Source of the DNA: Rubrobacter xylanophilus DSM 9941
GTDB taxonomy: Bacteria > Actinomycetota > Rubrobacteria > Rubrobacterales > Rubrobacteraceae
Direction: 5' to 3'
NCBI RefSeq assembly: GCF_000014185.1
Contig: NC_008148.1
Location: forward strand, 124,001 to 188,000
DNA length: 64,000 nt
This document shows, one piece after another, positions 1 to 8,096 of the stretch (position 1 is its first letter; each line of letters opens with the position of its first letter). The notes below the pieces were generated by a model. That model was not told the origin of the DNA, made no database searches, and was given only the letters and a program-made list of their open reading frames with translations. Both the position numbers and the translations under genes were made by a program.

Positions 1-173
1 CGACCATCACCTCCACGCTGCACGAGGAGGAGGGGGAGAGGACGAGGGTGGTGGTGCGGACGGAGATGCGCCTTACGGGGCGTGTGGCGCAGTTTGGGAG
101 GGGCATACAGCAGGATGTGGCGAGCAAGATCATGGACCGCTTCGCCTCCTGCCTTGAGAACGAGGTCTTCTAG
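1..173 (+). CDS. CoxG/SRPBCC-family protein, C-terminal fragment cut by window edge
   Basis: Reading from base 3, the last 56 codons of a gene are visible, ending in TAG at 171-173. The encoded segment lines up closely with residues 92-145 of the next gene: both share TITSTL near the start, then RLTGR, AQFGRGIQQDVA and a terminal FA-C-LE. That region is the C-terminal helix of the CoxG (carbon monoxide dehydrogenase subunit G-like) SRPBCC fold. Unlike the downstream copy, this one stops right after the helix and has no linker or membrane anchor. The start and any upstream partners lie outside the window. CoxG proteins are linked to maturation or membrane docking of molybdenum hydroxylases, but no hydroxylase is visible here. 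Confidence 0.8.
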   Translation, partial: TITSTLHEEEGERTRVVVRTEMRLTGRVAQFGRGIQQDVASKIMDRFASCLENEVF

Positions 174-188
174 AGGGGGACAGGCGCT

Positions 189-827
189 ATGAGGATAGAG
201 AACGAGTTCACCGTCGGCGTGCCCGTCGAGGAGGCCTGGAGGGCGCTGCAGAACCTGGAGGAGGTCGCGCCCTGCCTGCCCGGGGCCTCCGTGGAGGGCT
301 CCGAGGGCGAGGAGTACAGGGGCACCATGACCGTAAAGCTCGGCCCGATCACCGCCCGCTACAACGGGACGGTCCGCTACGCGGAGGTCGACGAGGCGAA
401 CCGGCGAATGGTCCTGCAGGCCAGCGGGCGGGACGCGAGGGGGCAGGGGACGGCCTCTGCGACCATCACCTCCACGCTGAGCGGGCGGGACGGCAGCACC
501 CACGTCCGGGTGGAGACGGACATGCGGCTCACCGGGCGGGCGGCCCAGTTCGGGCGGGGCATACAGCAGGACGTGGCCACCAAGATGCTCGGCCAGTTCG
601 CCGAGTGCCTGGAGCGCAAGCTCTCCGGTGAGCCGGAGGAGGCCGCCGCCCCGCAGGAGGAGGAGCAGCAGGTGCGGGTGCGCAGGATCCAGCAGCCCGA
701 GCCGGAGCCGCTGGACCTCGGGGAGATGGGCCGGGAGGCGGTCGCCGAGCGCCTCAAGCAGGCCGCCCCCGCCATCGCAGCGGGGGCGGCGCTGCTGCTC
801 CTGATCTTCTGGCTCTTGCGCCGGTAG
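189..827 (+). CDS. CoxG-like SRPBCC protein with C-terminal membrane anchor
   Basis: 212 residues. Residues 1-145 form a CoxG-type SRPBCC (START-like) domain, recognisable from the N-terminal NEFTV-G-P-EEAW pattern, the LGPI-A-Y-G strand and the AQFGRGIQQDVA helix. Residues 146-185 are an acidic, Gln-rich linker. Residues 193-210 are a single hydrophobic helix followed by two arginines, so the protein is probably tail-anchored to the cytoplasmic membrane. It starts 15 bases after the stop of a paralogous gene, and the pair looks like a tandem duplication in one operon. In aerobic CO oxidisers CoxG helps recruit CO dehydrogenase to the membrane. Here the partner enzyme is unknown, so the specific role is inference. 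It ends one base before the convergent DUF305 gene. Confidence 0.85.
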   Translation: MRIENEFTVGVPVEEAWRALQNLEEVAPCLPGASVEGSEGEEYRGTMTVKLGPITARYNGTVRYAEVDEANRRMVLQASGRDARGQGTASATITSTLSGRDGSTHVRVETDMRLTGRAAQFGRGIQQDVATKMLGQFAECLERKLSGEPEEAAAPQEEEQQVRVRRIQQPEPEPLDLGEMGREAVAERLKQAAPAIAAGAALLLLIFWLLRR

Positions 828-828
828 G

Positions 829-1464
829 CTAGCCCTCCGAATACCACTCCTCGCGCCAGCGCTGCATCTGCTCTATCTCGCGCTGCTGCTCGCGGATGAT
901 GTCCTCGGCGAGCCTCCGGATGCGCGGGTTCTCCGTCTGTTCGCGGGCCACCCGGGCCATCTCGATCGCCGAGCGGTGGTGCGGGATCATGGCGTCTATA
1001 AACGCCCTGTCGAAGGGCTCTTCGCCGGCGAGCTCCTGCGGGTCCATCATGCCCATCATCTGCGTCTGCTCGCGGTCCATCTGCATGGGGACGCTGGAGG
1101 TCCCGTACCGCTGGCGTTTGATGTCCCTGAGCTCCTCTATCTCCGCCCGCTGGCTGCGGATTATGTTCCGGGCCAGCCGCCTTATCTCCCGGTGCTCGGC
1201 GTTCTCGAGGGCCACCCGGGCCATGTGCACCGCCCCCTGGTGGTGCGGGACCATCAGGTCTATGAACCGCCGGTCGGAGTAGTTGTCCGCCGCGAGCATG
1301 CCGCCCATGGCGCCGTGCCCGCCGCCCATCTGCTCCGCGTGTTCTTCTCCTTGCCCGCCGCCGTGCATGGCCCCATCCTGCGGCTCCTCCTGCACGCCCG
1401 CGCCGGCGCAGGCGGACAGGAGGAGCGCGGCGACGACCGTAGCGAGCGTCCCTGCGCGCTTCAT
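829..1464 (-). CDS. DUF305 lipoprotein
   Basis: 211 residues. A lipoprotein signal peptide ends at Cys19 (lipobox LSAC), followed by a His/Met/Gly-rich stretch (residues 30-56). Two helical repeats then each carry a PHH motif, H74-H75 and H162-H163, which is the layout of DUF305, a ferritin-like four-helix domain. DUF305 proteins are often found with copper-resistance genes and are thought to bind metal outside the membrane. A strong ribosome site (AGGAGG) precedes the ATG. The gene is the last member of the minus-strand copper/complex-I-like cluster, 69 bases after the previous gene. Family assignment is firm; a role in extracytoplasmic copper binding is inferred from the His/Met content and the operon. 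Confidence 0.88.
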   Translation of the reverse strand: MKRAGTLATVVAALLLSACAGAGVQEEPQDGAMHGGGQGEEHAEQMGGGHGAMGGMLAADNYSDRRFIDLMVPHHQGAVHMARVALENAEHREIRRLARNIIRSQRAEIEELRDIKRQRYGTSSVPMQMDREQTQMMGMMDPQELAGEEPFDRAFIDAMIPHHRSAIEMARVAREQTENPRIRRLAEDIIREQQREIEQMQRWREEWYSEG

Positions 1465-1533
1465 GGTCTTGCTTCCTCCTTCTCTGCGTAGCGGTCTTCT
1501 CCCGAAGGGTTCCTCTCGCCCGGAGGGAGTGGA

Positions 1534-1905
1534 TCACAGCAGGAACACCTGCAGGAGAGGGAGGGTGGGTCCGCGGGGCAGGGGGGCGCGCGAGCGCGCG
1601 GGAAGGCGCGGGGCCTCCGGGGGCGCGGCAGGGGCCTGCGGGCGCGGGCGGCGGGCGCGGAGCAGCAGCAGGAGAAGGGCGCCGCCGAGAAGGGAGGTGA
1701 GCAGCGCGGCAGGGTACTCCGCGCCGCCGAGGCAGTAACCCTCCTGGTGGTGTGCGTGCCCGGCCGCGTGCCCCGCCGGGAGGGGTCCGGAGGAGAGCAG
1801 GTGCAGCGAGCCGAGGGCTCCGTGGCACAGCAGGAGCGCGGCCGCGACCAGGAGCGGGGCGGCCGCGCGGGGGAGGGTGCCCGCCGGATGGCTCTGGCTC
1901 GCCAT
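1534..1905 (-). CDS. Small membrane protein with His-containing loop, DUF6153-like
   Basis: 123 residues. A hydrophobic helix (about residues 13-38) is followed by a loop with several His residues (about 45-53, AGHAAGHAHH) and one Cys, then a second helix (about 65-82) and a Pro/Arg-rich tail. The layout resembles small actinobacterial membrane proteins of the DUF6153 kind, but the match is by general pattern only. The ATG overlaps the TGA of the upstream methyltransferase by one base, so translation is probably coupled. Position in the copper cluster and the His-rich loop suggest metal binding; this is inference. The reading frame runs open on into upstream sequence, but the ATG at the coupling point is the natural start. 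Confidence 0.65.
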   Translation of the reverse strand: MASQSHPAGTLPRAAAPLLVAAALLLCHGALGSLHLLSSGPLPAGHAAGHAHHQEGYCLGGAEYPAALLTSLLGGALLLLLLRARRPRPQAPAAPPEAPRLPARSRAPLPRGPTLPLLQVFLL

Positions 1906-2576
1906 CACCCGTCTTCTACGCGCCGCGACCCGGCGTTGGATGACCCCCTCTCCCTGCGCGCCGAGACCCTCTCCACCATCCCCTTCGCGTAGCGCTCCGC
2001 GCGCTCCACCCGCAGGCCCTCGGCCACGACGTGCTCCAGCGGCCGCCGGAGCAGGTGGTCTCCGGCGAGGCGCACGAAGAGGGGGTCGAGCGCTCTCTGG
2101 AGCGCCCGCCAGAACCGGGAGGAGCTGCGGACGTGGTCCAGGAGCAGCAGGCGCCCTCCGGGGCGCAGCACCCGCTTCATCTCGGCGACGGCCCTCCTGT
2201 CGTCCGGGATGCTGCACAGCGAGAGGGTGCACACCACCGTGTCGAAGGAGGCGTCCGGGAAGGGGAGTGCCTGGGCGTCGCCCTCGACCAGGGCGGCCTT
2301 CCGCCCCAGGGCGGCGGCCCGCTCCCGGGCCCGCGCCAGCATCGCCGGGCTGATGTCTATCCCGGTGAGGCGCACGCCCTCGGGGTAGAGCGGGAGGTTC
2401 AGCCCGGTGCCCACCGCCACCTCCAGCACCTCCCCGGAGGCGCGCGAGCACACCCACCGGCGGCCGTCGCGCACCAGGAGGCGCTCGGCCAGCCGGATCG
2501 CGCGGTCGTAGCCGCGGGCGTGGGCGTCCCAGAGGCGCTTCACCCGCTCCGTCTCCCGCGCCGGGTCGCCCCTCAC
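1905..2576 (-). CDS. Class I SAM-dependent methyltransferase (UbiE-like)
   Basis: 223 residues from a GTG start that overlaps the nuoN stop by four bases (GTGA). The SAM-binding fold is clear: motif I EVLEVAVGTGLN (about residues 49-60), an acidic turn in GIDISPAML, motif II-like DAQALPFPDASFD, and the post-motif segment LRPGGRLLLLDH. The overall arrangement fits the UbiE/COQ5-type methyltransferase group (Methyltransf_11). The substrate cannot be read from the sequence. Translational coupling to nuoN and to the downstream membrane protein places it firmly in the copper/complex-I-like operon. A link to quinone methylation is one possible reading but is not demonstrated. Confidence 0.85.
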   Translation of the reverse strand: MRGDPARETERVKRLWDAHARGYDRAIRLAERLLVRDGRRWVCSRASGEVLEVAVGTGLNLPLYPEGVRLTGIDISPAMLARARERAAALGRKAALVEGDAQALPFPDASFDTVVCTLSLCSIPDDRRAVAEMKRVLRPGGRLLLLDHVRSSSRFWRALQRALDPLFVRLAGDHLLRRPLEHVVAEGLRVERAERYAKGMVERVSARRERGSSNAGSRRVEDG

Positions 2577-3988
2577 CCTCCGCCCCCGAAGAAGATCTGG
2601 GCCAGAAGCCCTATCCCCAGCGTCAGCGCGAGGGCCGCTGCCTGCACCCCCCGGGCCACCGGGGCCGGTCTGGCCGCGACGAGCTTCTGGCGCCGGTACA
2701 TCGGGACCACCACGCGCAAGTATACGCCCAGCGAGAGGACGCTGTTGAGGATCCCCACGACGGCCAGCCAGACGAAGCCGGCGTCTATCGCGGCGCCGAA
2801 CAGCAGCAGCTTGCCGAAGAAGCCGGCCAGGGGAGGGATGCCCACCAGCGAGATCAGGAACACCACCATCGCCGCGCCGGTCCAGGGGGACTCGTAGCCC
2901 AGCCCCGCGAGGTCTCCGAGGCGCCGGCCGGTCCGGACGACGACGGCGAACGCCCCGAGGTTCATCGCGGCGTAGGCGGCGGCGAAGACGACGAGCGCCG
3001 GAACGGCGAGGTCGCTCTGGCCCACGGCCACCACCCCGAGCAGGAAGTACCCCGACTGGGCGATGGAGGAGTACGCCAGGAGCCGCACGACGTTCTCCTG
3101 CGCGAGCGCCGCCAGGTTGCCGTAGGTCATAGAGAGGGCGGCGAGCGCAGCGAGGACGAGCGGCCAGCCGGTGCCGGCCGGCAGGTCGCGCGCCACCTGG
3201 GCGAGGCCGAAGAGCGCGCCGACCTTCGGCACCACCGAGAGGAAGGCCGCCACGGAGACGGGCGCGCCGTCGTAGGCGTCCGGGGCCCAGAAGTGGAACG
3301 GCGCTATCGCGGCCTTGTAGCCGAGGCCCGCGGCGACCGCCACGAGCCCGAAGGCCGCCGCGAGCGGCGCGCCCTCGAGCCTGCCCAGCTCCGAGAGCAG
3401 CGTCGAGCTGGTCGCCCCGAACCAGTGGGTGAGCCCGAAGATCATGACCGCCCCGGTCACCGAGCCGAAGACGAAGTACTTCATCGCCGCCTCGGTGGAC
3501 CTCTCGTCGCGCGGGTAGGCGACGAGAGCGAAGGAGCCCAACGACGAGAGGAGCACCCCGAGGACCAAAAACATCACGTCCCCCGCCCCCGCGAGCGCGA
3601 GCGCCCCCAGGGCGGTGAACGAGAGGAGGGCGTAGACCGTCCCCTCGCGGTCGGTGCCCCGGACCTCGGCCCGGGCGAGCAGGGCGCAGAGGGCGGTGGC
3701 CGGTAGCAGGGCGAGCTTGGCCCACACGCCAAGGGGGCCGACGCGGAAGGTGTCCATGAAGGCCGTGGTCTCGGTGCCGAGCAGCGGGAGCGCGAGAGCG
3801 GTCGCCGCGAGGAGCCCGACCACGGTGAACGGCAGCGCCACCTTCGGCAGCCTGAGCATCTCGAAGACGAGCGCGCCGACGGCGGTGAGGAGCACGGCGA
3901 TCTCGGGCGCGATGAGCGCCAGGTCGCGGGCCATCCGCATCTCCGGGCCGCCGCCCATCCCCTGCATGCCCTGGAGCAGCGAGATCAC
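2573..3988 (-). CDS. nuoN: Complex I-like membrane subunit N (antiporter-type)
   Basis: 471 residues, polytopic, about 14 hydrophobic segments. Typical NuoN/Mrp antiporter features are present: GLGYKAAIAPFHFWAPDAY in the central helix region, a following lysine in FLSVVPKVGALFG, and LLAYSSIAQSGY with a conserved helix-break region. These are the residues of the proton channel, so the ion-translocating half looks intact. The GTG start lies in a GTGA overlap with the nuoM stop; a later ATG (MQGMGG) is an alternative. The family normally works as part of complex I. Here it belongs to a reduced set (A-BD-H-J-K-L-M-N) with no NADH module in this window. Confidence 0.93.
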   Translation of the reverse strand: MISLLQGMQGMGGGPEMRMARDLALIAPEIAVLLTAVGALVFEMLRLPKVALPFTVVGLLAATALALPLLGTETTAFMDTFRVGPLGVWAKLALLPATALCALLARAEVRGTDREGTVYALLSFTALGALALAGAGDVMFLVLGVLLSSLGSFALVAYPRDERSTEAAMKYFVFGSVTGAVMIFGLTHWFGATSSTLLSELGRLEGAPLAAAFGLVAVAAGLGYKAAIAPFHFWAPDAYDGAPVSVAAFLSVVPKVGALFGLAQVARDLPAGTGWPLVLAALAALSMTYGNLAALAQENVVRLLAYSSIAQSGYFLLGVVAVGQSDLAVPALVVFAAAYAAMNLGAFAVVVRTGRRLGDLAGLGYESPWTGAAMVVFLISLVGIPPLAGFFGKLLLFGAAIDAGFVWLAVVGILNSVLSLGVYLRVVVPMYRRQKLVAARPAPVARGVQAAALALTLGIGLLAQIFFGGGG

Positions 3989-5457
3989 GGCAGCAGCGCC
4001 TCCGTCGTCGCGTGGATCACGCCGAGCGCCAGAGAGGGGACGACCCCGATGAGCACCGTCAGGGCGAGGAGGGGGACGACCGCCAGCGTCTCGCGCGCCC
4101 CGAGGTCGCGCAGCTTCCGCCGCTCGCCGCGCGGCTCGCCCAGGAAGGCGACCTGTATCGCGCGCAGGTAGAGCCCGGCGGTTACGGCGATGCCGAGGAC
4201 CGCGACCACGGCTGGCGGGTAGACGCGCAGGGTGCCGAGGAAGATCTGGAACTCCGCCGGGAAGTGCGCCAGCCCGGGGAGGCCGAGCGAGGCGAAGGCC
4301 GCGAGCACGAACGCCCAGCCGAGCCCCGGCACGACCCCGAGGAGGCCGCCGAACGCGCCCATCTCGCGGGTGTGCGCCCTGTCCTGGAGCATCCCGACGA
4401 GCAGGAACAGCGCGCCGGTGACGACCCCGTGGCTGACCATCTGCAGTACGGCGCCGTCGAGGGCGACGGCGCGGGCTCCCGTCGCCGCCGCTGCCACCGC
4501 CACCCCGAGGACCACGTAGCCCATGTGGTTCACGCTCGTGTAGGCGACCAGGCGCTTCAGGTCCGACTGTCCGAGCGCGACGAAGGCCCCGTAGAGCGCC
4601 GAGAAGGCGGCGAGGGCGGCCACGTACGGGGCGAGGTCGCGGAAGGCGTCGGGGGTCATCTGGAGGGCGAAGCGCACGAGGCCGTAGGTCCCGAGCTTGA
4701 GGAGGACGCCCGCGAGGATCACGCTCCCGGCGGTGGGCGCCTCGACGTGGGCCGCCGGGAGCCAGGTGTGCAGCGGGAAGACCGGCGTCTTGACGAAGAA
4801 CGTCACCAGCATCGCGAGGAGGGCGAGCGTCGCCGCGAGGCCGGTGAGCGGCGGGTTCGCGATGAGCTCGCGCATGTCGAAGGTGTTCGGCTCGCTGCCC
4901 AGGTAGAGGCCGAGGATGGCGAGCAGCAGCGGCAGGCTCCCGAGCAGGGTGTAGAGGAAGAACATCAGGGCGGCCCGCTGGCGGTCCTCGTAGCCCCAGC
5001 CGGAGATGATGAAGTACATCCCCACGAGCGTCACCTCGAAGAAGACGTAGAAGAGGACGGCGTCGAGCGCCACGAAGACGCCGAGGGAGGCGGTCTCCAG
5101 CAGGAGGAAGAGGGCCACGTAGGAGCGCGCCCGTTCCCGGATGCCGGCCGAGAACACGAGGGAGACGAAGAAGAGGACGGCGGTCATCAGGACGAGGGGG
5201 AGGCTTATGCCGTCCACGCCGACGCGGTAGGCGACGCCGAGGGAGGGGATCCAGGCCACCTCCTCCACCTGCGAGAAGCCCTCCCCCGAGGCGCCGCGCG
5301 CCCACATCCACGCTGCGCCGAGCAGCGCGAGGCCGGAGAAGGCGATGCCGAGGGCGTGCGCCGCGCGCGGCGGCGCGCCCCTCCAGGCCGCGAGCAGCGC
5401 GGCGCCCAGCAGCGGGAGGAAGAGCGTCGCGGAGACGATCGGGATCAAGCCTCTCAC
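3985..5457 (-). CDS. nuoM: Complex I-like membrane subunit M (antiporter-type)
   Basis: 490 residues, normal length for NuoM, with about 14 membrane helices. Key channel residues of the family can be seen: the glutamate in FYVFFEVTLVGMYF, the lysine in FFVKTPVFPLHTWLP, and LLKLGTYGLVRF in the discontinuous-helix region, then LVAYTSVNHMGYV. The ATG at 5457 is seven bases after the nuoL stop. The protein is expected to be one of three antiporter-like ion channels of the membrane arm. Nothing suggests decay, in contrast to the peripheral BD subunit of the same operon. Confidence 0.95.
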   Translation of the reverse strand: MRGLIPIVSATLFLPLLGAALLAAWRGAPPRAAHALGIAFSGLALLGAAWMWARGASGEGFSQVEEVAWIPSLGVAYRVGVDGISLPLVLMTAVLFFVSLVFSAGIRERARSYVALFLLLETASLGVFVALDAVLFYVFFEVTLVGMYFIISGWGYEDRQRAALMFFLYTLLGSLPLLLAILGLYLGSEPNTFDMRELIANPPLTGLAATLALLAMLVTFFVKTPVFPLHTWLPAAHVEAPTAGSVILAGVLLKLGTYGLVRFALQMTPDAFRDLAPYVAALAAFSALYGAFVALGQSDLKRLVAYTSVNHMGYVVLGVAVAAAATGARAVALDGAVLQMVSHGVVTGALFLLVGMLQDRAHTREMGAFGGLLGVVPGLGWAFVLAAFASLGLPGLAHFPAEFQIFLGTLRVYPPAVVAVLGIAVTAGLYLRAIQVAFLGEPRGERRKLRDLGARETLAVVPLLALTVLIGVVPSLALGVIHATTEALLP

Positions 5458-5464
5458 ATCCTTT

Positions 5465-7288
5465 CTAGGTGCCTGCCGCGCCGATGGTCAGGACCACGAG
5501 CATCAGGGCCGCCCCGCCCGCGGCGAGCAAGAGCTCCCTGTGGACGAGGCCGGTCTGCAGCTCGCGAGCGCGCCCTCCGAGCCTCCGGGTGCCCCGCGCC
5601 AGGGAGAGGACCAGGGCGTCTATCCCCCGCTCGTCGGTCAGGCGCGAGGCGGCGGCGACCGCGAGGGCGGCCCGCCCGGCGGAGAGCACGGCGGCGTGTA
5701 CGACGCCGTCGTCGAAGCGCGCGGCGGCGCGCCCGAGCGCGAGCGCCGGCCTCGCGACGAGCGCGTCGAGGCCGCCGCCGGGGCGGAACCCCCTCTCCGC
5801 CGGGGCGCGCAGCGGACCGAGCATCCGGTCCTCCGGGACGAGCCACCCCAGGGCCAGGCCGCCGAGCGTCGCCGCGAGCCCCGCGACCGTGGCGAGCGCG
5901 CCCTCCGGGAGCTCCTGACGGGCCAGGAGCTCCCCGATGGGCGGCACCGCAAGCCCCAGAGCGGCGGCGAGGAGGGCGAGGGCGGCGAGCCCCGCCCCCA
6001 TCCAGCGTGCGCCCTTGACGGGGCCGCCCGCGCCCGCGCCGCGCCAGAGAAGCCCGAGCGCCCGCGCCACGTAGGCGCCGGTCAGCAGCGTCCCGGCGAG
6101 GGCGAGCGGGGCGAGGAGGGGGGCGTAGGGCGACCCGAAGGCGGCGGCGAGGATCGCGTCCTTCGTGAAGTACCCGCTCAGGGGCGGCACGCCGGCGAGG
6201 GCGAGCCCCGCGACGGCGAAGCCGAGGAAGGTCCGCGGGCGGGCGCGCCCCGCCCCCTCCAGCCGGTCGAGCCGCGTGGAGCCGCGGGCGTGCTGGAAGA
6301 CGCCGGAGCCGAGGAAGAGCGCGCTCTTTATCGCGGCGTGGGCGGCGAGGTGGACGAGGGCGGCCACGGGTGAACCCGCGCCGACCGCCAGCAGCATCAG
6401 GCCGTACTGGGCGGAGGTGGAGGCGGCGAGCAGCCGCTTCAGGTCGCGCTCGGCGAGGGCGACGAGGCCGGCGAGCAGCGCGGTCGCGCCGCCTGCGAGG
6501 CCCGCGAGGAGGAGCACGGCGGGCGGGAGGAGGGGGGAGGTCCGGATCATGAGGATCGCCCCGGCGGCGACGAGCGTGGCCGAGTGCAGCAGCGCCGAGA
6601 CGGGGGTGGGACCGACCATCGCGTCCTGCAGCCAGCCCTGCAGGGGGGTCTGGGCGGACTTGCCCATCGCGGCCACGAGGAGCAGGAGCCCGGCGGCGGT
6701 CGCCGCCGTCCCGCCCGTCTGGAGGGTGGGGGAGATCTCGCTGGTGCCCGCGTGCGCGACGAGGACGAAGATCGCCGCGTAGAGCCCGAGGTCGGCGGTG
6801 CGGGTGTAGAGGAAGGCGCGGGTCGCGGCCTGCGGCACGCCCTCGCGCTCGTGCCGGTGCCCGATCAGGAGGTAGCTGCTCAGCCCGATCAGCTCCCAGG
6901 CGGCGAGCAGCAGCACCCAGTCCCCCGCGAGCACGAGCGCCTGCATCGCCGCCACGAAGAACGACATGCCGGCGAAGAAGCGCACGCGGCCCCCCTCGCC
7001 CTCCATGTACCCGACCGCGTAGACCACCACGAAGAACCCCACGACCGCGACGACCGCCGAGAGCAGGGCGGTGAGGGGCTCGGCGAGAAGCCGCAGCGGC
7101 AGGCCCGGCAGCCCCGGGAGCGTCGCGGAGAGGGACGCGCCGCCTGCCACCCGGAGGAGCGTCGCCGCCGAGGCCGCAAGCCCGGCGCCCGTCCCCGCGA
7201 GGGCCAGCGCCGCCGGGAGGCGGCGGAGGGCGAGGATCAGGGCGGCGGCCGCGAGCGGCGCGAGGATCGCGGTGGCGGCGAGGATCAT
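5465..7288 (-). CDS. nuoL: Complex I-like membrane subunit L (antiporter-type with lateral helix)
   Basis: 607 residues, full NuoL length. The N-terminal half has the canonical motifs: the glutamate in WELIGLSSYLLIGH, the lysine in AAMGKSAQTPLQGWLQDAM, and the PVSALLHSATLVAAG helix, followed by LKRLLAASTSAQYG. The C-terminal part continues with about 90 less conserved residues and a last membrane helix, consistent with the long lateral helix that clamps the antiporter subunits in complex I. Its ATG overlaps the nuoK stop by four bases. Channel residues are kept, so ion movement by this arm is plausible. Confidence 0.95.
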   Translation of the reverse strand: MILAATAILAPLAAAALILALRRLPAALALAGTGAGLAASAATLLRVAGGASLSATLPGLPGLPLRLLAEPLTALLSAVVAVVGFFVVVYAVGYMEGEGGRVRFFAGMSFFVAAMQALVLAGDWVLLLAAWELIGLSSYLLIGHRHEREGVPQAATRAFLYTRTADLGLYAAIFVLVAHAGTSEISPTLQTGGTAATAAGLLLLVAAMGKSAQTPLQGWLQDAMVGPTPVSALLHSATLVAAGAILMIRTSPLLPPAVLLLAGLAGGATALLAGLVALAERDLKRLLAASTSAQYGLMLLAVGAGSPVAALVHLAAHAAIKSALFLGSGVFQHARGSTRLDRLEGAGRARPRTFLGFAVAGLALAGVPPLSGYFTKDAILAAAFGSPYAPLLAPLALAGTLLTGAYVARALGLLWRGAGAGGPVKGARWMGAGLAALALLAAALGLAVPPIGELLARQELPEGALATVAGLAATLGGLALGWLVPEDRMLGPLRAPAERGFRPGGGLDALVARPALALGRAAARFDDGVVHAAVLSAGRAALAVAAASRLTDERGIDALVLSLARGTRRLGGRARELQTGLVHRELLLAAGGAALMLVVLTIGAAGT

Positions 7289-7593
7289 CCCCTGAGCTCC
7301 CGCGCCTCTTCCATCTCCACGGATCCCTTCGCGCGGAAGCGGGCGGTCCCGACGCCGAAGCCCACCGCCATCTCCAGGGCCATCACGGTCATGACCACGA
7401 GGACGAACATCTGGCCCGCGTAGGTCTCCGGGTGCAAGAAGCGCCAGAAGGCGACGAGGTTCACCATCGCCGCGCCGAGCATCAGCTCGACGCCCATCAT
7501 GATCATGACGAGGTTCGTCTGGCTCAGGGCGCCGTAGAGGCCGACGCCGAAGAGCACGGCCCCGACCGCGAGGGCGACGTAGAGCGCCATCAT
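7285..7593 (-). CDS. nuoK: Complex I-like membrane subunit K
   Basis: 102 residues with three membrane helices, the standard NuoK/MrpC size. The second helix carries GVELMLGAAMVNLVAF, including the conserved membrane glutamate (about residue 36) that couples the E-channel to the antiporter subunits. The C-terminal extension (about residues 88-102) is charged. The start is the first of two ATG codons, overlapping the nuoJ stop by four bases, and its own stop overlaps the nuoL ATG. It is part of the unbroken H-J-K-L-M-N block. Confidence 0.94.
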   Translation of the reverse strand: MMALYVALAVGAVLFGVGLYGALSQTNLVMIMMGVELMLGAAMVNLVAFWRFLHPETYAGQMFVLVVMTVMALEMAVGFGVGTARFRAKGSVEMEEARELRG

Positions 7594-8096
7594 CGCCGGC
7601 GCCTCCTCTCTATAGCCACCGCGGTGGCGGCGATCATGGCGGTAAGTATCGTCACCCCGGCGGTCTCGAAGATGAGCATCGAGCGCCCGAGCATCTCGGC
7701 GCCCAGCCTCTCCGTCTGCTCCGCGGCCGGCGGCGCAGCGGCCGCCGGCCCCCAGTCGGTCAGCGCGGCGACGCCCGCGGCGGCGAGGGCGGCCAGCGCG
7801 CCGGCGGCGATCGAGGCGCGCTTCTGGTGGGTCATCTCCATCTCCCCGAGCCCGCCGGGGTCCATCATGTACATGACCATGAAGATCGCCATGATCGACA
7901 TCTCGGTAGCCATCATCATGACCTGCAGCACCCCGAGGAACTCGGCCTGCATGGCCAGGAACATCGCGCCGATGGCCGCCTGCGAGAAGAGCAGCGCGAG
8001 AGCCGAGCGGACCATCGAGGAGGTCCTGAAGACGACGACCCCGAACCACACCGCCGCCACCCCGAAGAACCCGGTGAAGAGCGCCTGCGCACTCAC
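7590..8096 (-). CDS. nuoJ: Complex I-like membrane subunit J
   Basis: 168 residues, with a GTG start in a GTGA overlap with the nuoH stop. Helices 1-3 resemble NuoJ: RTSSMVRSALALLFSQAAIGAMFL, then EFLGVLQVMMMATEMSIMAIFMVMYMM, which stands in place of the usual Y-GAI-VLFLFV motif of TM3. Notably, the second of these segments contains about ten methionines, which is high even for a membrane helix. A loop of about 40 residues separates the last two helices. The assignment rests on position between H and K, length and helix pattern; conservation is weaker than for K-N. Confidence 0.88.
   Translation of the reverse strand: MSAQALFTGFFGVAAVWFGVVVFRTSSMVRSALALLFSQAAIGAMFLAMQAEFLGVLQVMMMATEMSIMAIFMVMYMMDPGGLGEMEMTHQKRASIAAGALAALAAAGVAALTDWGPAAAAPPAAEQTERLGAEMLGRSMLIFETAGVTILTAMIAATAVAIERRRRR

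Noticed and set aside
377-1828. Long minus-strand open frame across CoxG and the DUF305 gene
   Set aside because: It is Arg/Pro/Gly-rich shadow sequence. The DUF305 lipoprotein and CoxG have clear motifs in other frames.
4012-6018. 668-residue plus-strand open frame antisense to nuoM and nuoL
   Set aside because: Repetitive charged composition (Glu, Arg, Gly) from the mirror of a hydrophobic gene; no motif and no ribosome site.
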